Source: Paenibacillus sp. DCT19
GTDB lineage: Bacteria; Bacillota; Bacilli; Paenibacillales; Paenibacillaceae
Length of the DNA stretch: 64,000 nt
Assembly (NCBI RefSeq): GCF_003268635.1
Contig: NZ_CP029639.1
Coordinates: 3,297,501 to 3,361,500 of the forward strand
Direction of reading: 5' to 3'
This document shows, piece after piece, positions 29,691 through 38,353 of this stretch; within the stretch, counting starts at the first letter, position 1; each line of letters starts with the position of its first letter. The position numbers and the translations under genes were made by a program. Below the pieces are notes generated by a model, which ran no database searches, was not told the origin of the DNA, and saw only the letters and a program-made list of their open reading frames with translations.

Positions 29691-31067
29691 GTGAGAAAAC
29701 GCATGCAACTTCAAGGTTTCGGCAAAAAAGACTTTAATCGAGAGTTAATATCGCTTGTGATCCCCATTGCATTACAAAACCTAATATCAGCAACGGTGAT
29801 ATCTGTAGATGTAATTATGTTGGGTATGATTAGTCAATCTGCAATGGCAGCCGTATCACTCGCAGGTCAAATCACGTTTACTTTAACATTGTTTTACATG
29901 GGATTGGCAGCGGGGGCGAGTATCCTCACGGCTCAGTACTGGGGGAAGAAGGATACAGCAACCATACAGCGCATTCTTAGTATTGCCTGCGTGTTCTCCT
30001 TAGGTATATCGATTCTATTTTTCTTGTCTTCCTTGTTGGTTCCCGACGCCCTGATGCACTTATTCACCAATGATCCTGAACTGATTCAATATGGGTCAAG
30101 GTTTTTACAATTTAATTCCTTTTCTTACCTTGTGATGGGATTATCGCAGATGTATCTGAGTGTGATTCGAAGTATGGAAAATGCCAAACTCAGTGCGTGG
30201 ATTAGTTCTTTATGTTTGGTCTTAAACATTATATTTAATGCCATTTGTATTTTTGTACTATTCCCATCGAATCCGGAACTTGCGATTGGAGCTGTAGCTC
30301 TTGCCACGGTGCTCGCGCGTATGATTGAACTGGCATGTTGTGTGATTCATTCTTTAACCAAAGGAAGCATTCGTTTTCGTTTACCGGTACGCGACCGTGT
30401 CCAGCGTAATCTATTAAAGGATTTCTTGAAATATACACTGCCAGTGCAGGGGAATTATATCGTATGGGGAGGAGCGCTTACCGCTACGGCTGCCATTATA
30501 GGACATGTAAACTCCGATATGGTAGCAGCAAACTCCATCGCATCTGTAGTTAAAAATTTGGCCATTGTTCTCTGTGGAGGTATAGCTACGGGTGGCTCTG
30601 TGCTTGTAGGAAAGTATCTGGGACAGGGTCAAATGGAGAAAGCAAGGTATGCAGGTAACTACATGTGTTATTACGCTTTGATTTTTGGAATCATTGCAGG
30701 CTGCACGATATTACTGATCAAACCTTTGGTATATTCCATCGTTAATTTGAGCCCGGTTGCTCAAAGTTATCTAGACGGGATGTTATACATTAGTGCGTAT
30801 TACTGTATTGCCAAATCGTTTAACTCGACAACCATAGCGGGGATATTCCCGGCTGGTGGAGATTCCAAGTTTGGATTATGGTGTGACACAGTTGTGATGT
30901 GGCTTGTTATTCTACCCCTTAGTTATCTATGTGCGTTTGTGTGGCAAGTATCTCCCATTTTCTTATATGTCGTCATTAGTCTAGATGAGTTGATTAAACT
31001 TCCTATTGCTCTGACTCGATATCGTCAATTTAAATGGCTTAACAATTTAACTAGAAACTTTACATAA
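29691..31067 (+). CDS. MATE-family efflux transporter
   Basis: This 458-residue protein has about twelve hydrophobic segments and the MATE layout: LVIPIALQNLISATVISVDVIMLGMISQSAMAAVSLAGQITF at the N-terminus and a matching second half (LPVQGNYIVWGGALTATAAIIGHVNSDMVAANSIA). It exports cationic drugs or metabolites using Na+ or H+. A GTG at 29691 is used, behind AGAGAGAGG; ATG at 29703 is an alternative. It is followed by an acetyltransferase gene 69 bases downstream. Confidence 0.92.
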   Translation: MRKRMQLQGFGKKDFNRELISLVIPIALQNLISATVISVDVIMLGMISQSAMAAVSLAGQITFTLTLFYMGLAAGASILTAQYWGKKDTATIQRILSIACVFSLGISILFFLSSLLVPDALMHLFTNDPELIQYGSRFLQFNSFSYLVMGLSQMYLSVIRSMENAKLSAWISSLCLVLNIIFNAICIFVLFPSNPELAIGAVALATVLARMIELACCVIHSLTKGSIRFRLPVRDRVQRNLLKDFLKYTLPVQGNYIVWGGALTATAAIIGHVNSDMVAANSIASVVKNLAIVLCGGIATGGSVLVGKYLGQGQMEKARYAGNYMCYYALIFGIIAGCTILLIKPLVYSIVNLSPVAQSYLDGMLYISAYYCIAKSFNSTTIAGIFPAGGDSKFGLWCDTVVMWLVILPLSYLCAFVWQVSPIFLYVVISLDELIKLPIALTRYRQFKWLNNLTRNFT

Positions 31068-31136
31068 CCTTAAATTCACTAAGGATTATGTAATTTACTC
31101 TTATAAATATTAGCTTTTCATAAAGGAGAAGATGGT

Positions 31137-31766
31137 ATGAATATTCAAGAACGTATGGCAAGCAAACAATTGTTTACAGATCACGATTCCAATTACCCAA
31201 AAGAAGCTGCAAAGTTAGCCAAAGCACGCCAGCGAGGTAAAGCACTATGCTATGAAATCAATAATTTGCACCCAGATGATGTTGAAATGCGCAAGAACTT
31301 AATGAAACAACTTTTTGGTAGCATAGGCGAAAATGTGTGGATGGAGCCACCACTTCGTATGTCATACGGGTCAAATACGACCGTAGGAAATAATGTATAT
31401 ATCAATTTCAATTTAACCGTGGTTGATGATTATAAAGTTACGATTGGGGACGATGTGATGTTTGGCCCTAATGTAACGATTGCGGTGACGAGTCATCCTG
31501 TACACCCTGAGAAGCGCAAAGAAGGTGGGATGTTTGCATTACCCGTTGTGATTGAAGATGGGGCTTGGATTGGAAGCGGAGCAATTATTCTACCAGGAGT
31601 CACCATTGGCAAAGGAAGTGTCATTGGTGCGGGCAGTGTTGTAACGAAGGATGTCCCTGCAAACGTAATTGCTGTAGGGAATCCATGCAGAGTCCTTCGT
31701 GAGATTACGGAGCATGATCGAGAATTCTACTATAAAGACATGCGTTTTGATCAGGTTGAGTGGTAA
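31137..31766 (+). CDS. Sugar O-acetyltransferase, maltose/galactoside acetyltransferase type
   Basis: This 209-residue protein has an N-terminal helical cap (ERMASKQLFTDHDSNYPKEAAKLAKARQRGKALCYEINNL) and a left-handed beta-helix of hexapeptide repeats (VTIGDDVMFGPNVTIAVTSHPVHPEKR; IGSGAIILPGVTIGKGSVIGAGSVVTKDVP). The catalytic His is in TSHPVHP. It transfers acetyl from acetyl-CoA to a sugar hydroxyl. ATG at 31137 follows AAGGAGAAGATGGT. Length and motifs are normal for the LacA/Maa group. Confidence 0.94.
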   Translation: MNIQERMASKQLFTDHDSNYPKEAAKLAKARQRGKALCYEINNLHPDDVEMRKNLMKQLFGSIGENVWMEPPLRMSYGSNTTVGNNVYINFNLTVVDDYKVTIGDDVMFGPNVTIAVTSHPVHPEKRKEGGMFALPVVIEDGAWIGSGAIILPGVTIGKGSVIGAGSVVTKDVPANVIAVGNPCRVLREITEHDREFYYKDMRFDQVEW

Positions 31767-31803
31767 AAGAAGTGACATCTACCTTCTGGAGAGGAGTTTG
31801 TCT

Positions 31804-31971
31804 ATGTATATCCTTTATTCAATTATTGTATTGCTAGCTCTGTTTTTTATCGTTAGAGCCATTGTTCATACCCGTCGAACCCATATAATCGCTAATAACA
31901 TGAAAAAGAAGTTTGAACATAATTTTAATGAAACTGCTTATCATAATGATCAGCACAATGACAGGATGTAA
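31804..31971 (+). CDS. Small single-pass membrane protein
   Basis: This 55-residue protein starts MYILYSIIVLLALFFIVRAIVHTRR, a single membrane helix followed by a basic stop-transfer, then a hydrophilic tail. It has a clear GGAGAGGAG ribosome binding site, lies 37 bases after the acetyltransferase, and is followed by a strong terminator, so it is probably real and cotranscribed. Function unknown. Confidence 0.62.
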   Translation: MYILYSIIVLLALFFIVRAIVHTRRTHIIANNMKKKFEHNFNETAYHNDQHNDRM

Positions 31972-32010
31972 TTAAGAAAAACAGAAGATTATAATTTTAA
32001 ATAAAATGAA

Positions 32011-32050
32011 GAAAGCAACCGACTCAATGAGTTGGTTGCTTTTTGTTTTG
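32011..32050. terminator. Terminator
   Basis: AAAGCAACCGACT (32012-32024) pairs with AGTTGGTTGCTTT (32030-32042) with one G-U pair, followed by TTGTTTTG. Confidence 0.8.
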
Positions 32051-32103
32051 CTTGTGATTAGGTGTCTGTATGCATGTCCTATGTTCTGGCTGGGCACAAA
32101 TCG

Positions 32104-33024
32104 TCAAATCGAATTATTTTTCTCTGTACTCGGTGTTAATATTTTGTTATATGAAGTGTATTTAGACATGTTCTGCAGAGTAGAAAGAATTACGCCACCT
32201 ACAATAAGGATGGAACCACCGACCTGTGTAAAAGTGACTGGATTACCTAGAATGAGATATCCAAGCACCATAGCGACAAAGGGTTGCAGATTCAGAAATA
32301 CGGATGCTTTGGCAGCGCCAACTTTGCGAATTTGATTATTCCAAATGATTGCACATAAACCTTGAATGAGCAGAGCAGAACCGATCAAGAGAATCCACCA
32401 TCCCAAGGAATGAGAGCTCTGCTCATTCGGCTCTTGCCATAGAGCCACCGGACATACAAGCAGGCAGCCGAGCAATGTTGAATAGGCAGTCGCTTGGAGA
32501 GCATCCATTTTTTGCGTGAGTTTTCTCATTAGAATCGTAGAACCGGAGAAGGCGAGCATGCAAATAAACATGATTCCCATACCCGTTGTTAGGGATAGAT
32601 GTAATCCTTTACCTTGGCTAACTACAAAAAATACACCAGTAAGTGCAACCAACGATCCGACCGCCATGCGTAAAGTGAATGATTCTCTTAAGAAAACTCT
32701 CGCTAGTATAGCAGTAAAGATAGGAGAGAGCGATAATATGAGTGAAGCTGTCGTTGCATCGATCGTCTGTAATCCTGTAAAAAAGGATACCTGATGAAGC
32801 AGCATTCCAATGAAGGCAATGGGAATGAGGTAAATGATGTCCCTTGCAGTCAACCGTATCATACGTTTGGACAAAATCAGATAGCCCATCAGGAACATGG
32901 AGGAGATGACAAGTCGGTATGCGGAAAGATGCATTGCAGGAAACTCCTGCAGCAAGAGTGAACCGAATACGAAGTTGCTCCCGTAAAGCGTCGCACAGAA
33001 TATAAGAAGCAGATAAGTTCGCAA
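32104..33024 (-). CDS. EamA/DMT-family transporter
   Basis: This 306-residue protein has ten hydrophobic segments in two EamA halves (LLLIFCATLYGSNFVFGSLLLQEFPAMHLSAYRLVISSMFLMGYL and later ILLIGSALLIQGLCAIIWNNQIRKVGAAKASVFLNLQPFVAMVLGYLILG). The motif LNLQPFVAMVLGYLILGN is typical of the drug/metabolite transporter family, which exports amino acids or other metabolites. It starts at a TTG (33024) after AGAAGG. It follows a RidA gene on the same strand by 41 bases and may be the last gene of that operon. Confidence 0.9.
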   Translation of the reverse strand: MRTYLLLIFCATLYGSNFVFGSLLLQEFPAMHLSAYRLVISSMFLMGYLILSKRMIRLTARDIIYLIPIAFIGMLLHQVSFFTGLQTIDATTASLILSLSPIFTAILARVFLRESFTLRMAVGSLVALTGVFFVVSQGKGLHLSLTTGMGIMFICMLAFSGSTILMRKLTQKMDALQATAYSTLLGCLLVCPVALWQEPNEQSSHSLGWWILLIGSALLIQGLCAIIWNNQIRKVGAAKASVFLNLQPFVAMVLGYLILGNPVTFTQVGGSILIVGGVILSTLQNMSKYTSYNKILTPSTEKNNSI

Positions 33025-33065
33025 GCCGCTGCGCCTTCTTTCAAAATTTAGCTAACTCAATCAGC

Positions 33066-33455
33066 TTATTGGATAGGCTGACCCTTAATCGCAACCAGCT
33101 CAATCTCGATTTCAGCATTACGAGGGAGCTTAGCCACCTGAACAGTAGTTCTTGCGGGATGGTGGTTATCGAAAAAGCGACCATAAATGTCATTCATTTG
33201 CCCAAAGTGCTCTAAGTTCGTCATGAAAACAGAGGTTTTCACAACGTCTTCCAGCGTGAATCCAGCTTCAGACAACACATGTATTAGATTCGTGAAGATC
33301 TGCTCGGTTTGTGCAATAATGCCTTCCTGCAATTGACCTTCTGCATCAATCGGGAGCATGCCGGAAGTGTACAACACATTGTTATGTCTTATTGCTTGTG
33401 AATAAGGACCGACGGCTTCCGGCGCATGTGCTGATGTAATGACTGTGTGACTCAT
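33066..33455 (-). CDS. RidA/YjgF-family enamine/imine deaminase
   Basis: This 129-residue protein has the Rid signature: PEAVGPYSQAIRHNNVLYTSGMLPID, TEQIFTNLIHVLSEAGFTLEDVVKTSVFMTNL and the active-site Arg in HHPARTTVQVAKLPRNAEIEIELVA. RidA proteins hydrolyse reactive 2-aminoacrylate-type enamines and imines. ATG at 33455 follows GAGGAGGAACTTCATC. It sits in a cluster with an alpha/beta hydrolase and a metallo-beta-lactamase-fold enzyme under an XRE-cupin regulator. Confidence 0.94.
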   Translation of the reverse strand: MSHTVITSAHAPEAVGPYSQAIRHNNVLYTSGMLPIDAEGQLQEGIIAQTEQIFTNLIHVLSEAGFTLEDVVKTSVFMTNLEHFGQMNDIYGRFFDNHHPARTTVQVAKLPRNAEIEIELVAIKGQPIQ

Positions 33456-33520
33456 GATGAAGTTCCTCCTCTACAGATACATCGTATTTTTTATCCATGT
33501 TTAAGTACTGTGTAATTAAG

Positions 33521-33544
33521 AACCCGCAGCCATAAGCTGCGGGT
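33521..33544 (-). terminator. Terminator between hydrolase and RidA genes
   Basis: AACCCGCAGC and GCTGCGGGT form a strong stem around CATAA; on the minus strand it is followed by TCTTAATT. It may only partly end transcription since ridA is next on the same strand. Confidence 0.65.
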
Positions 33545-33577
33545 GTCAGATCGATTTCATATCCGCTACTTGCGTTG

Positions 33578-34579
33578 TTATTGACCCGCCGGTGTGAAAT
33601 TCTCATCTAGAAATGATTGAACGGCCTGGAACGCCTGAACTCTATTTTTCTCAAGCAGTACCATATGGGTACCTTCTCCAATTTCCACCCAACGCCGATA
33701 AGTAGCTCCGGTTAAGGAAGTAAAGAAGTTTTGTGCCAAATCTAACGGCACATCAATATCCCATTCCGCATGAACGAGGAGTACAGGTACAGTGATGTCT
33801 TTCGGTTCATAGAACGCTTTGCCAACCGTCCAATACTCACGAATGTCGAGGATCGGTCCGTTGGTAGCGCGAATATGATCAGGATGGATGGACTGAGTAT
33901 TAGGATCAGTCGCGAGAGTTGCTTCGACCCATTTCTCAAACCAACCCTTAGGAAGCAGATCGTCACGTTTCCCTTCAGGAGCAGCACTTAACCAGCGTTC
34001 CTTCGTAGATCCTGCGGGCACAAGACGATAAGAGCCGAGCGAACCGCCAGTATCAATCGGGATCGGCTTCGTGCTGAGCCATTGCGGAGCGATTAGAGTT
34101 AATTTGTTTACCTTATTGTTGTTAAGACTTGTGTATGCCCCAGCTACCGTACCTCCCCAAGACATCCCAAGGATATTAACCTTGGATAGATTACGGTGTT
34201 TAAGGACAAAGTCTACAGCCGATCCGAAATCACGAACGCCAGTTTCTGTGCGGACAAGTGGAGGGTTCTGATCCGCAGGCTGTTCCATTTCTGGTGGTCT
34301 TGTGGATCCGCCATAGCCACGTACATCAACTGCATAGACATCATAGCCGTGACTAGCGAGGTAATCTAGGAAGGAAAAGCCGTCGAGCTCCACATCATAC
34401 AGACTGCCTACCGGATAAGTTGCACCATGAACCATGACGATTGTTTTCTCATTCGTGAACTCATTCATAGATGCAGGACGTTTATTAAGGACGGATAATT
34501 CAATCCCCGGCGTATCACTAGCTATTTTAAAATTCTCAGATACGATGGAGATCGATGTATTAAATGTGTTGTTAGACAT
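33578..34579 (-). CDS. Alpha/beta hydrolase
   Basis: This 333-residue protein has the alpha/beta-hydrolase fold: oxyanion region VMVHGATYPVGS, the nucleophile elbow GMSWGG (Ser in LGMSWGGTVAGAYTS) and a late HAEWDIDVP and EGTHMVLLE with the Asp and His of the triad. No signal peptide is evident. The substrate is unknown; cluster neighbours suggest hydrolysis of an ester or lactone. ATG at 34579 is preceded by AGAGAGGCG. It follows the metallo-hydrolase gene by 37 bases in the same direction. Confidence 0.9.
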   Translation of the reverse strand: MSNNTFNTSISIVSENFKIASDTPGIELSVLNKRPASMNEFTNEKTIVMVHGATYPVGSLYDVELDGFSFLDYLASHGYDVYAVDVRGYGGSTRPPEMEQPADQNPPLVRTETGVRDFGSAVDFVLKHRNLSKVNILGMSWGGTVAGAYTSLNNNKVNKLTLIAPQWLSTKPIPIDTGGSLGSYRLVPAGSTKERWLSAAPEGKRDDLLPKGWFEKWVEATLATDPNTQSIHPDHIRATNGPILDIREYWTVGKAFYEPKDITVPVLLVHAEWDIDVPLDLAQNFFTSLTGATYRRWVEIGEGTHMVLLEKNRVQAFQAVQSFLDENFTPAGQ

Positions 34580-34616
34580 GATATGGTCTCGCCTCTCTTT
34601 GATGAATTAGATGATA

Positions 34617-35519
34617 TTATATAAACCGCCAGTTAAATCCATCTTCGCTTCGGGTGACATAACCAGCAGAGCTCTCTGGGAAATGGGTACTGAAATAAAT
34701 AATGGGACGATCCGCAATGTATTCTAACGCCCAGCGACGCGAGATGAGAGCCTGATCACCAAATTCACAATACATCGAATTCCACTCGGGTCTTAATACC
34801 TGGAATGGATGATGCATGATATCGGCGCCGAACAGAGCTTCCTCCCCACCTGATGAAAGACGAATGGACATCTGTCCAATACTGTGACCCGGCGTCGGGA
34901 TAAATGTAAATAGATCTAAAAACTTTCCGCCTTCTGGGCCGATCGTTTCGGTTAAACCAGCCTCTATGACAGGAAGTACGCTTTCTTCATAGACATTGAA
35001 ATTGGCTTCATTTTCTTTGTTATGGCTTGCCTCACTGGAGTAATATTCTTGTTCTTTAAACGGAAATACGTATTTGGCATTCGGGAATGTCGGTACCCAT
35101 TTGCCATCAACAAGCTTGGTATTCCATCCGACGTGATCCACATGCAAGTGAGTTAATAACACGTAATCGACATCTTCTGGAGTAACGCCTGCCTCTTGAA
35201 GTCGTTCAAGATAAGGCAACTGCAGATTAGCAAGATCCGGATTGAGTGGCAGGTTTTTATCGTTACCTGTAGCAGTATCAATAAGAATCGTATGATGGGG
35301 CGTCTTCACGACCCAGGTGCCGATACTCACAATCAGTTGTGAATTTTCATCAATCAAGCCTTCAGGAAGAGAATGCAGTTTCGTTTGCAAAAAAGTAGGA
35401 TCCCATGTACCTGGGAAATAAACTTCAGGTGGAACACCACGGATTACCATTTCAGTAACTCTGGTTACGGTAGTGTCACCTACGGTGTAAATCTTAGGTA
35501 GCTTTGTCATATGCCACAT
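34617..35519 (-). CDS. Metallo-beta-lactamase-fold hydrolase
   Basis: This 300-residue protein has the MBL motif THLHVDHVGW (HxHxDH) and a later PTPGHSIGQMS and FGADIMHHP with further metal ligands. This is the layout of AHL-lactonase-like MBL hydrolases, which open lactones or esters using two zinc ions. ATG at 35519 or 35510 (MTKLPKIY) is possible. It is the first gene of the minus-strand cluster that continues to the alpha/beta hydrolase and RidA, and is divergent from the XRE-cupin regulator. Confidence 0.9.
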   Translation of the reverse strand: MWHMTKLPKIYTVGDTTVTRVTEMVIRGVPPEVYFPGTWDPTFLQTKLHSLPEGLIDENSQLIVSIGTWVVKTPHHTILIDTATGNDKNLPLNPDLANLQLPYLERLQEAGVTPEDVDYVLLTHLHVDHVGWNTKLVDGKWVPTFPNAKYVFPFKEQEYYSSEASHNKENEANFNVYEESVLPVIEAGLTETIGPEGGKFLDLFTFIPTPGHSIGQMSIRLSSGGEEALFGADIMHHPFQVLRPEWNSMYCEFGDQALISRRWALEYIADRPIIYFSTHFPESSAGYVTRSEDGFNWRFI

Positions 35520-35533
35520 CGCTTTCGTTAAAA

Positions 35534-35550
35534 TTTCGCTGAAAATGAAA
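35534..35550. promoter_or_regulatory. Operator-like site before the MBL hydrolase gene
   Basis: TTTCGCT and ATGAAA around GAAA form a degenerate copy of the perfect repeat at 35721-35737. It lies 15 bases before the MBL start, so it could mediate repression by the divergent XRE-cupin regulator. Confidence 0.45.
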
Positions 35551-35720
35551 TCCTGTATATAAAAGAATTATGTGTAAATGTCCCGGGAACGTATTTGCAC
35601 ATTAGCCTTACTAAAATCTTAGTTCAATAATGCTGTTAAATCAACGTTTTTACACCGTAATTGAACCTATGTGAGAATGCTTGCTATTGCTTGATATTTT
35701 GATTAATATCAGGATATAAA

Positions 35721-35737
35721 TTTCGCTGACAGCGAAA
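35721..35737. promoter_or_regulatory. Inverted repeat TTTCGCT-GAC-AGCGAAA, likely XRE operator
   Basis: A perfect 7-bp inverted repeat with a 3-base spacer, 27 bases upstream of the XRE-cupin start. TTTCGCTG also occurs at the other end of the spacer. Confidence 0.65.
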
Positions 35738-35763
35738 AAAATGAATATGTAGGAGAATGCAGC

Positions 35764-36308
35764 ATGAATTCGATTGGTGAGGTTATCCGAAATACACGTA
35801 AGCAAAAGAAATTAACGCTTAAAGAAGTGGCACAAACAGGCTCCATTTCATTATCGTTTCTTAGCGAAATAGAACGTGACAAAGCAAATCCATCCATCAG
35901 TGTGCTCAAACGGATCGCAAATGCGTTGAACGTTAATTTTACCGATCTATTCGGAGAGAAAGAGCACAGCGTTGTTGTGAGAAGAAATGAACGTAAACCG
36001 CTGGTTCATTCTGAAGGCTCTCGTATTACGTGGTTTTCTCTTAGTGAGGGAAGTAAAAACAAGATGGGACCATTAATGGGTGTTCTTGAAGAAGGTGCGA
36101 CATCAGGAGATATTGGTGTAGGGCACAGTGAGGGCGAGGAATTTCTATATGTGCAGTCGGGTGGCTTAGAGTTTGTGCTTGGAAATGACAGATATACGCT
36201 GGAAGAGGGAGATAGCATCTACTTTGATGCTAGAACACCCATAGCTATAAGAATGTATCGAAAGGAGAAACCGTAGTCATTGCCGTAGTGACGCCACCTA
36301 CTTTTTAA
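35764..36308 (+). CDS. XRE-family regulator with cupin domain, frameshifted near the end
   Basis: The joined protein is about 181 residues. The N-terminus is an XRE helix-turn-helix (IGEVIRNTRKQKKLTLKEVAQTGSISLSFLSEIERDKANPSISVLKRIANAL) and the C-terminus a small cupin (GHSEGEEFLYVQSGGLEFVLGNDRYTLEEGDSIYFDARTPHSYKN). The break is at CCC 36238-36240: one more C gives TPHSYKNVSKGETVVIAVVTPPTF, the standard ending of this family. ATG at 35764 follows AGGAGAATGCAGC. Such regulators sense a small polar ligand and often control adjacent metabolic genes; the divergent MBL/hydrolase/RidA cluster is the likely target. Confidence 0.9.
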
Positions 36309-36356
36309 ACGTTAATGCTGTTTCCAAAAGTTGATTGTATCCTATTAACCGACTTT

Positions 36357-36389
36357 TAAAAAACCACGACTAGCGTGGTTTTTTTTTGT
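36357..36389. terminator. Terminator after the XRE-cupin gene
   Basis: AAAAACCACG and CGTGGTTTTT form a stem around ACTAG with a long T run. Confidence 0.85.
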
Positions 36390-36491
36390 TGTATCCGACC
36401 CTTTAAGGCGGAGGCGAGACTTTGATACGATGTTTAAAATTTACGAGAACATACTCAGATTTACATTTTCTGATGTATAGGTTGAATCCCA

Positions 36492-36540
36492 TAATTATAC
36501 CCGGGTAATATTGACTTTTATTTTTACCCGGGTATAATTA
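36492..36540 (+). promoter_or_regulatory. Promoter with two inverted operators upstream of the DUF2239 gene
   Basis: A 17-base site TAATTATACCCGGGTAA (36492-36508) is perfectly inverted at 36524-36540; both have the core TACCCGGGTA. A promoter is superimposed: -35 TTGACT (36511-36516), a 16-base spacer and -10 TATAAT (36533-36538). One site lies just upstream of -35 and the other covers the spacer and -10, an arrangement suited to repression. The regulator is not adjacent and is not identified. Confidence 0.8.
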
Positions 36541-36570
36541 TATCAAGAACTGAATAGTAGGAGGGATAAC

Positions 36571-37197
36571 ATGCAAACTGTATCGACCCTAATAAACTGT
36601 ACTGCCTTTCTAGGAAATAAGCGCGTTGCCGAAGGGACATTACAGCAAGTTGCTGCAAACGTTAAGGATACACTGGAGGATGGCGAGATCGCGCAGTTGC
36701 TGATCTTTGACAACTCAACTGGAAAGCCGATTGATGTTGATTTCCGTGGAAGTGCAGCTGAGGTACTTCAGCGATTAAACAATCAAGCTGGAGATGTACC
36801 GGATGTGGAAGAGAATGAACAACCGACACGGCGGGTTGGACGTCCTAAGCTGGGGGTAGTATCCGGTGAGGTTACGTTGCTTCCTCGACATTGGGATTGG
36901 CTAAAATCTCAACCCGGAGGAGCCTCGGTAACTTTACGCAAAATGATCGATCAAGCTCGTCGCTCTGGGGAAAAAGAGAGCAGACTTCGCGCTGCGCAAG
37001 AAGCCACTTATCGTTTTATGACGGCAATGGCTGGTGATTTCCCACACCACGAAGAAGCTTTGAGAGCACTCTATGCTGGCAATGAGGAGCTGTTGTACCA
37101 ATGTATCGAAGACTGGTCACCTGATATCAGAGACCATGTCAGAAGTTTAGCCGAGAATGCATTCGCTAAAGAAGATGAGGAGTCGCCACTGAATTGA
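36571..37197 (+). CDS. DUF2239 family protein
   Basis: This 208-residue protein has the DUF2239 pattern: CTAFLGNKRVAEGTLQQVAANVKDTLEDGEIAQLLIFDNSTGKPIDVDFRG, then RRVGRPKLGVVSGEVTLLPRHWDWLKSQPGGASVTLRKMIDQARR and a helical C-terminal part (TYRFMTAMAGDFPHHEEALRALYAGNEELLYQCIEDWSPDIRDHV). The GRPKLGV-VTLLPRHW-GGAS region resembles a ribbon-helix-helix or HTH-like protein. Function is unknown. ATG at 36571 follows GGAGGGATAAC, close to the operator-bearing promoter. An alpha/beta hydrolase gene is directly downstream. Confidence 0.85.
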   Translation: MQTVSTLINCTAFLGNKRVAEGTLQQVAANVKDTLEDGEIAQLLIFDNSTGKPIDVDFRGSAAEVLQRLNNQAGDVPDVEENEQPTRRVGRPKLGVVSGEVTLLPRHWDWLKSQPGGASVTLRKMIDQARRSGEKESRLRAAQEATYRFMTAMAGDFPHHEEALRALYAGNEELLYQCIEDWSPDIRDHVRSLAENAFAKEDEESPLN

Positions 37198-37230
37198 CTC
37201 GTTATATTTAAAATGAAGGGGAAGAAAGCA

Positions 37231-38123
37231 ATGAGTATTTTAAAGGTGAATGGTATTGATCTCGCCTTTGATAGCTACGGCAACGAAACTGACGAAACGA
37301 TTCTATTGATTGCTGGTCTTGGAACGCAGATGATTCGTTGGACAGCTCCATTTTGTGAAATGTTGGCGCATCGTGGTTACAGAGTTATCCGCTTTGATAA
37401 TCGTGATACGGGTTTATCCACACACTTTAACCAATACGCTACGCTGGATTTTGAAGCACTTGCCAGAACACTGATGTCGGGACAAAGCCCCGAAATTCCT
37501 TACACACTCGATGATATGTCTGACGATGCAATCGGGCTGATTGACGTCCTCGGGATCAAAAAAGCACATGTCGTTGGCCGCTCCATGGGTGGCATGATTG
37601 CCCAGCTAGTAGCTGGCAGATATCCTGATCGAGTTCTGTCCCTGACTTCCATCATGTCAACGACAGGTAATCCTGCACTTCCACCAACATCCCCGAAGTT
37701 ATGGCTTTGATGACTCGGCCTACACCGAATCCGATGAAGGATGAGGCTGGATATTTGGCTCAGAGCGTTGCTTTTGCCAAACGTATCGCCGGAACAGGCT
37801 ATCCTTTTAATGAGGACGAGTATCGTTCGCTCATTCAAGAGGAGATTCAGCGAGCGTATGATCCAGGCAGTATTGGGCGTCAAATTGCCGCCATTGCCGT
37901 ATCAGGTGATCGTCGTCCTCTTTTGTCAAAAGTGAAGGTTCCTGCACTAGTTATTCATGGTCTAGACGACCCGATGTTTGTCCCAGCCTGTGGTGAGGAT
38001 ACGGCACAAGCCATTTCAGATGCAGAGCTTATGTTGCTTGAAGGCATGGGTCATGATATGCCAACGCCACTGTATGCAACGATTGTAGATGGTATTGAAC
38101 GAGTTGCCCGTGGCAAGGAGTAA
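37231..38123 (+). CDS. Alpha/beta hydrolase, frameshifted
   Basis: The joined protein is about 297 residues: HGxx-type start LIAGLGTQMIRWTAPFCEMLAHRGYRVIRFDNRDTGLST, nucleophile elbow GRSMGG, and a late GLDDPMFVPACGEDTAQAI plus EGMGHDMPTPLY supplying Asp and His. It resembles aromatic-lactone or epoxide-type alpha/beta hydrolases, substrate unknown. The break is at CCCC 37691-37694: one more C gives TSPEVMALMTRPTPNPMKDE. ATG at 37231 follows AGGGGAAGAAAGCA. It is likely cotranscribed with the DUF2239 gene. Confidence 0.9.
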
Positions 38124-38197
38124 CTCGTTATATCGAATCCGAGATGTTCAGTAGAATATATTGATCGGAAAAAGATAATTCGACAGAGAATTCATCT

Positions 38198-38233
38198 AAC
38201 CTGAAGTACGTTATACGTATTTCAGGTTTTTTA
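38198..38233 (+). terminator. Terminator after the alpha/beta hydrolase gene
   Basis: ACCTGAAGTACGT and ACGTATTTCAGGT form a stem with one mismatch, followed by TTTTTTA. Confidence 0.8.
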
Positions 38234-38353
38234 TGTTTGCGACTAAAGAGAGAGCAATCCGTAGCACCTGAGGCGTATAAATGTGTTTTCAGAAGGACAT
38301 GCTGTCGTTAACTATGAATATTTGAATCACGTCACGCACCTGGAGGACACATC

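Noticed and set aside
36571..37197. DUF2239 protein as the repressor of its own double operator
   Set aside because: Possible given an HTH-like stretch, but nothing in the sequence shows it; the regulator is left unassigned.
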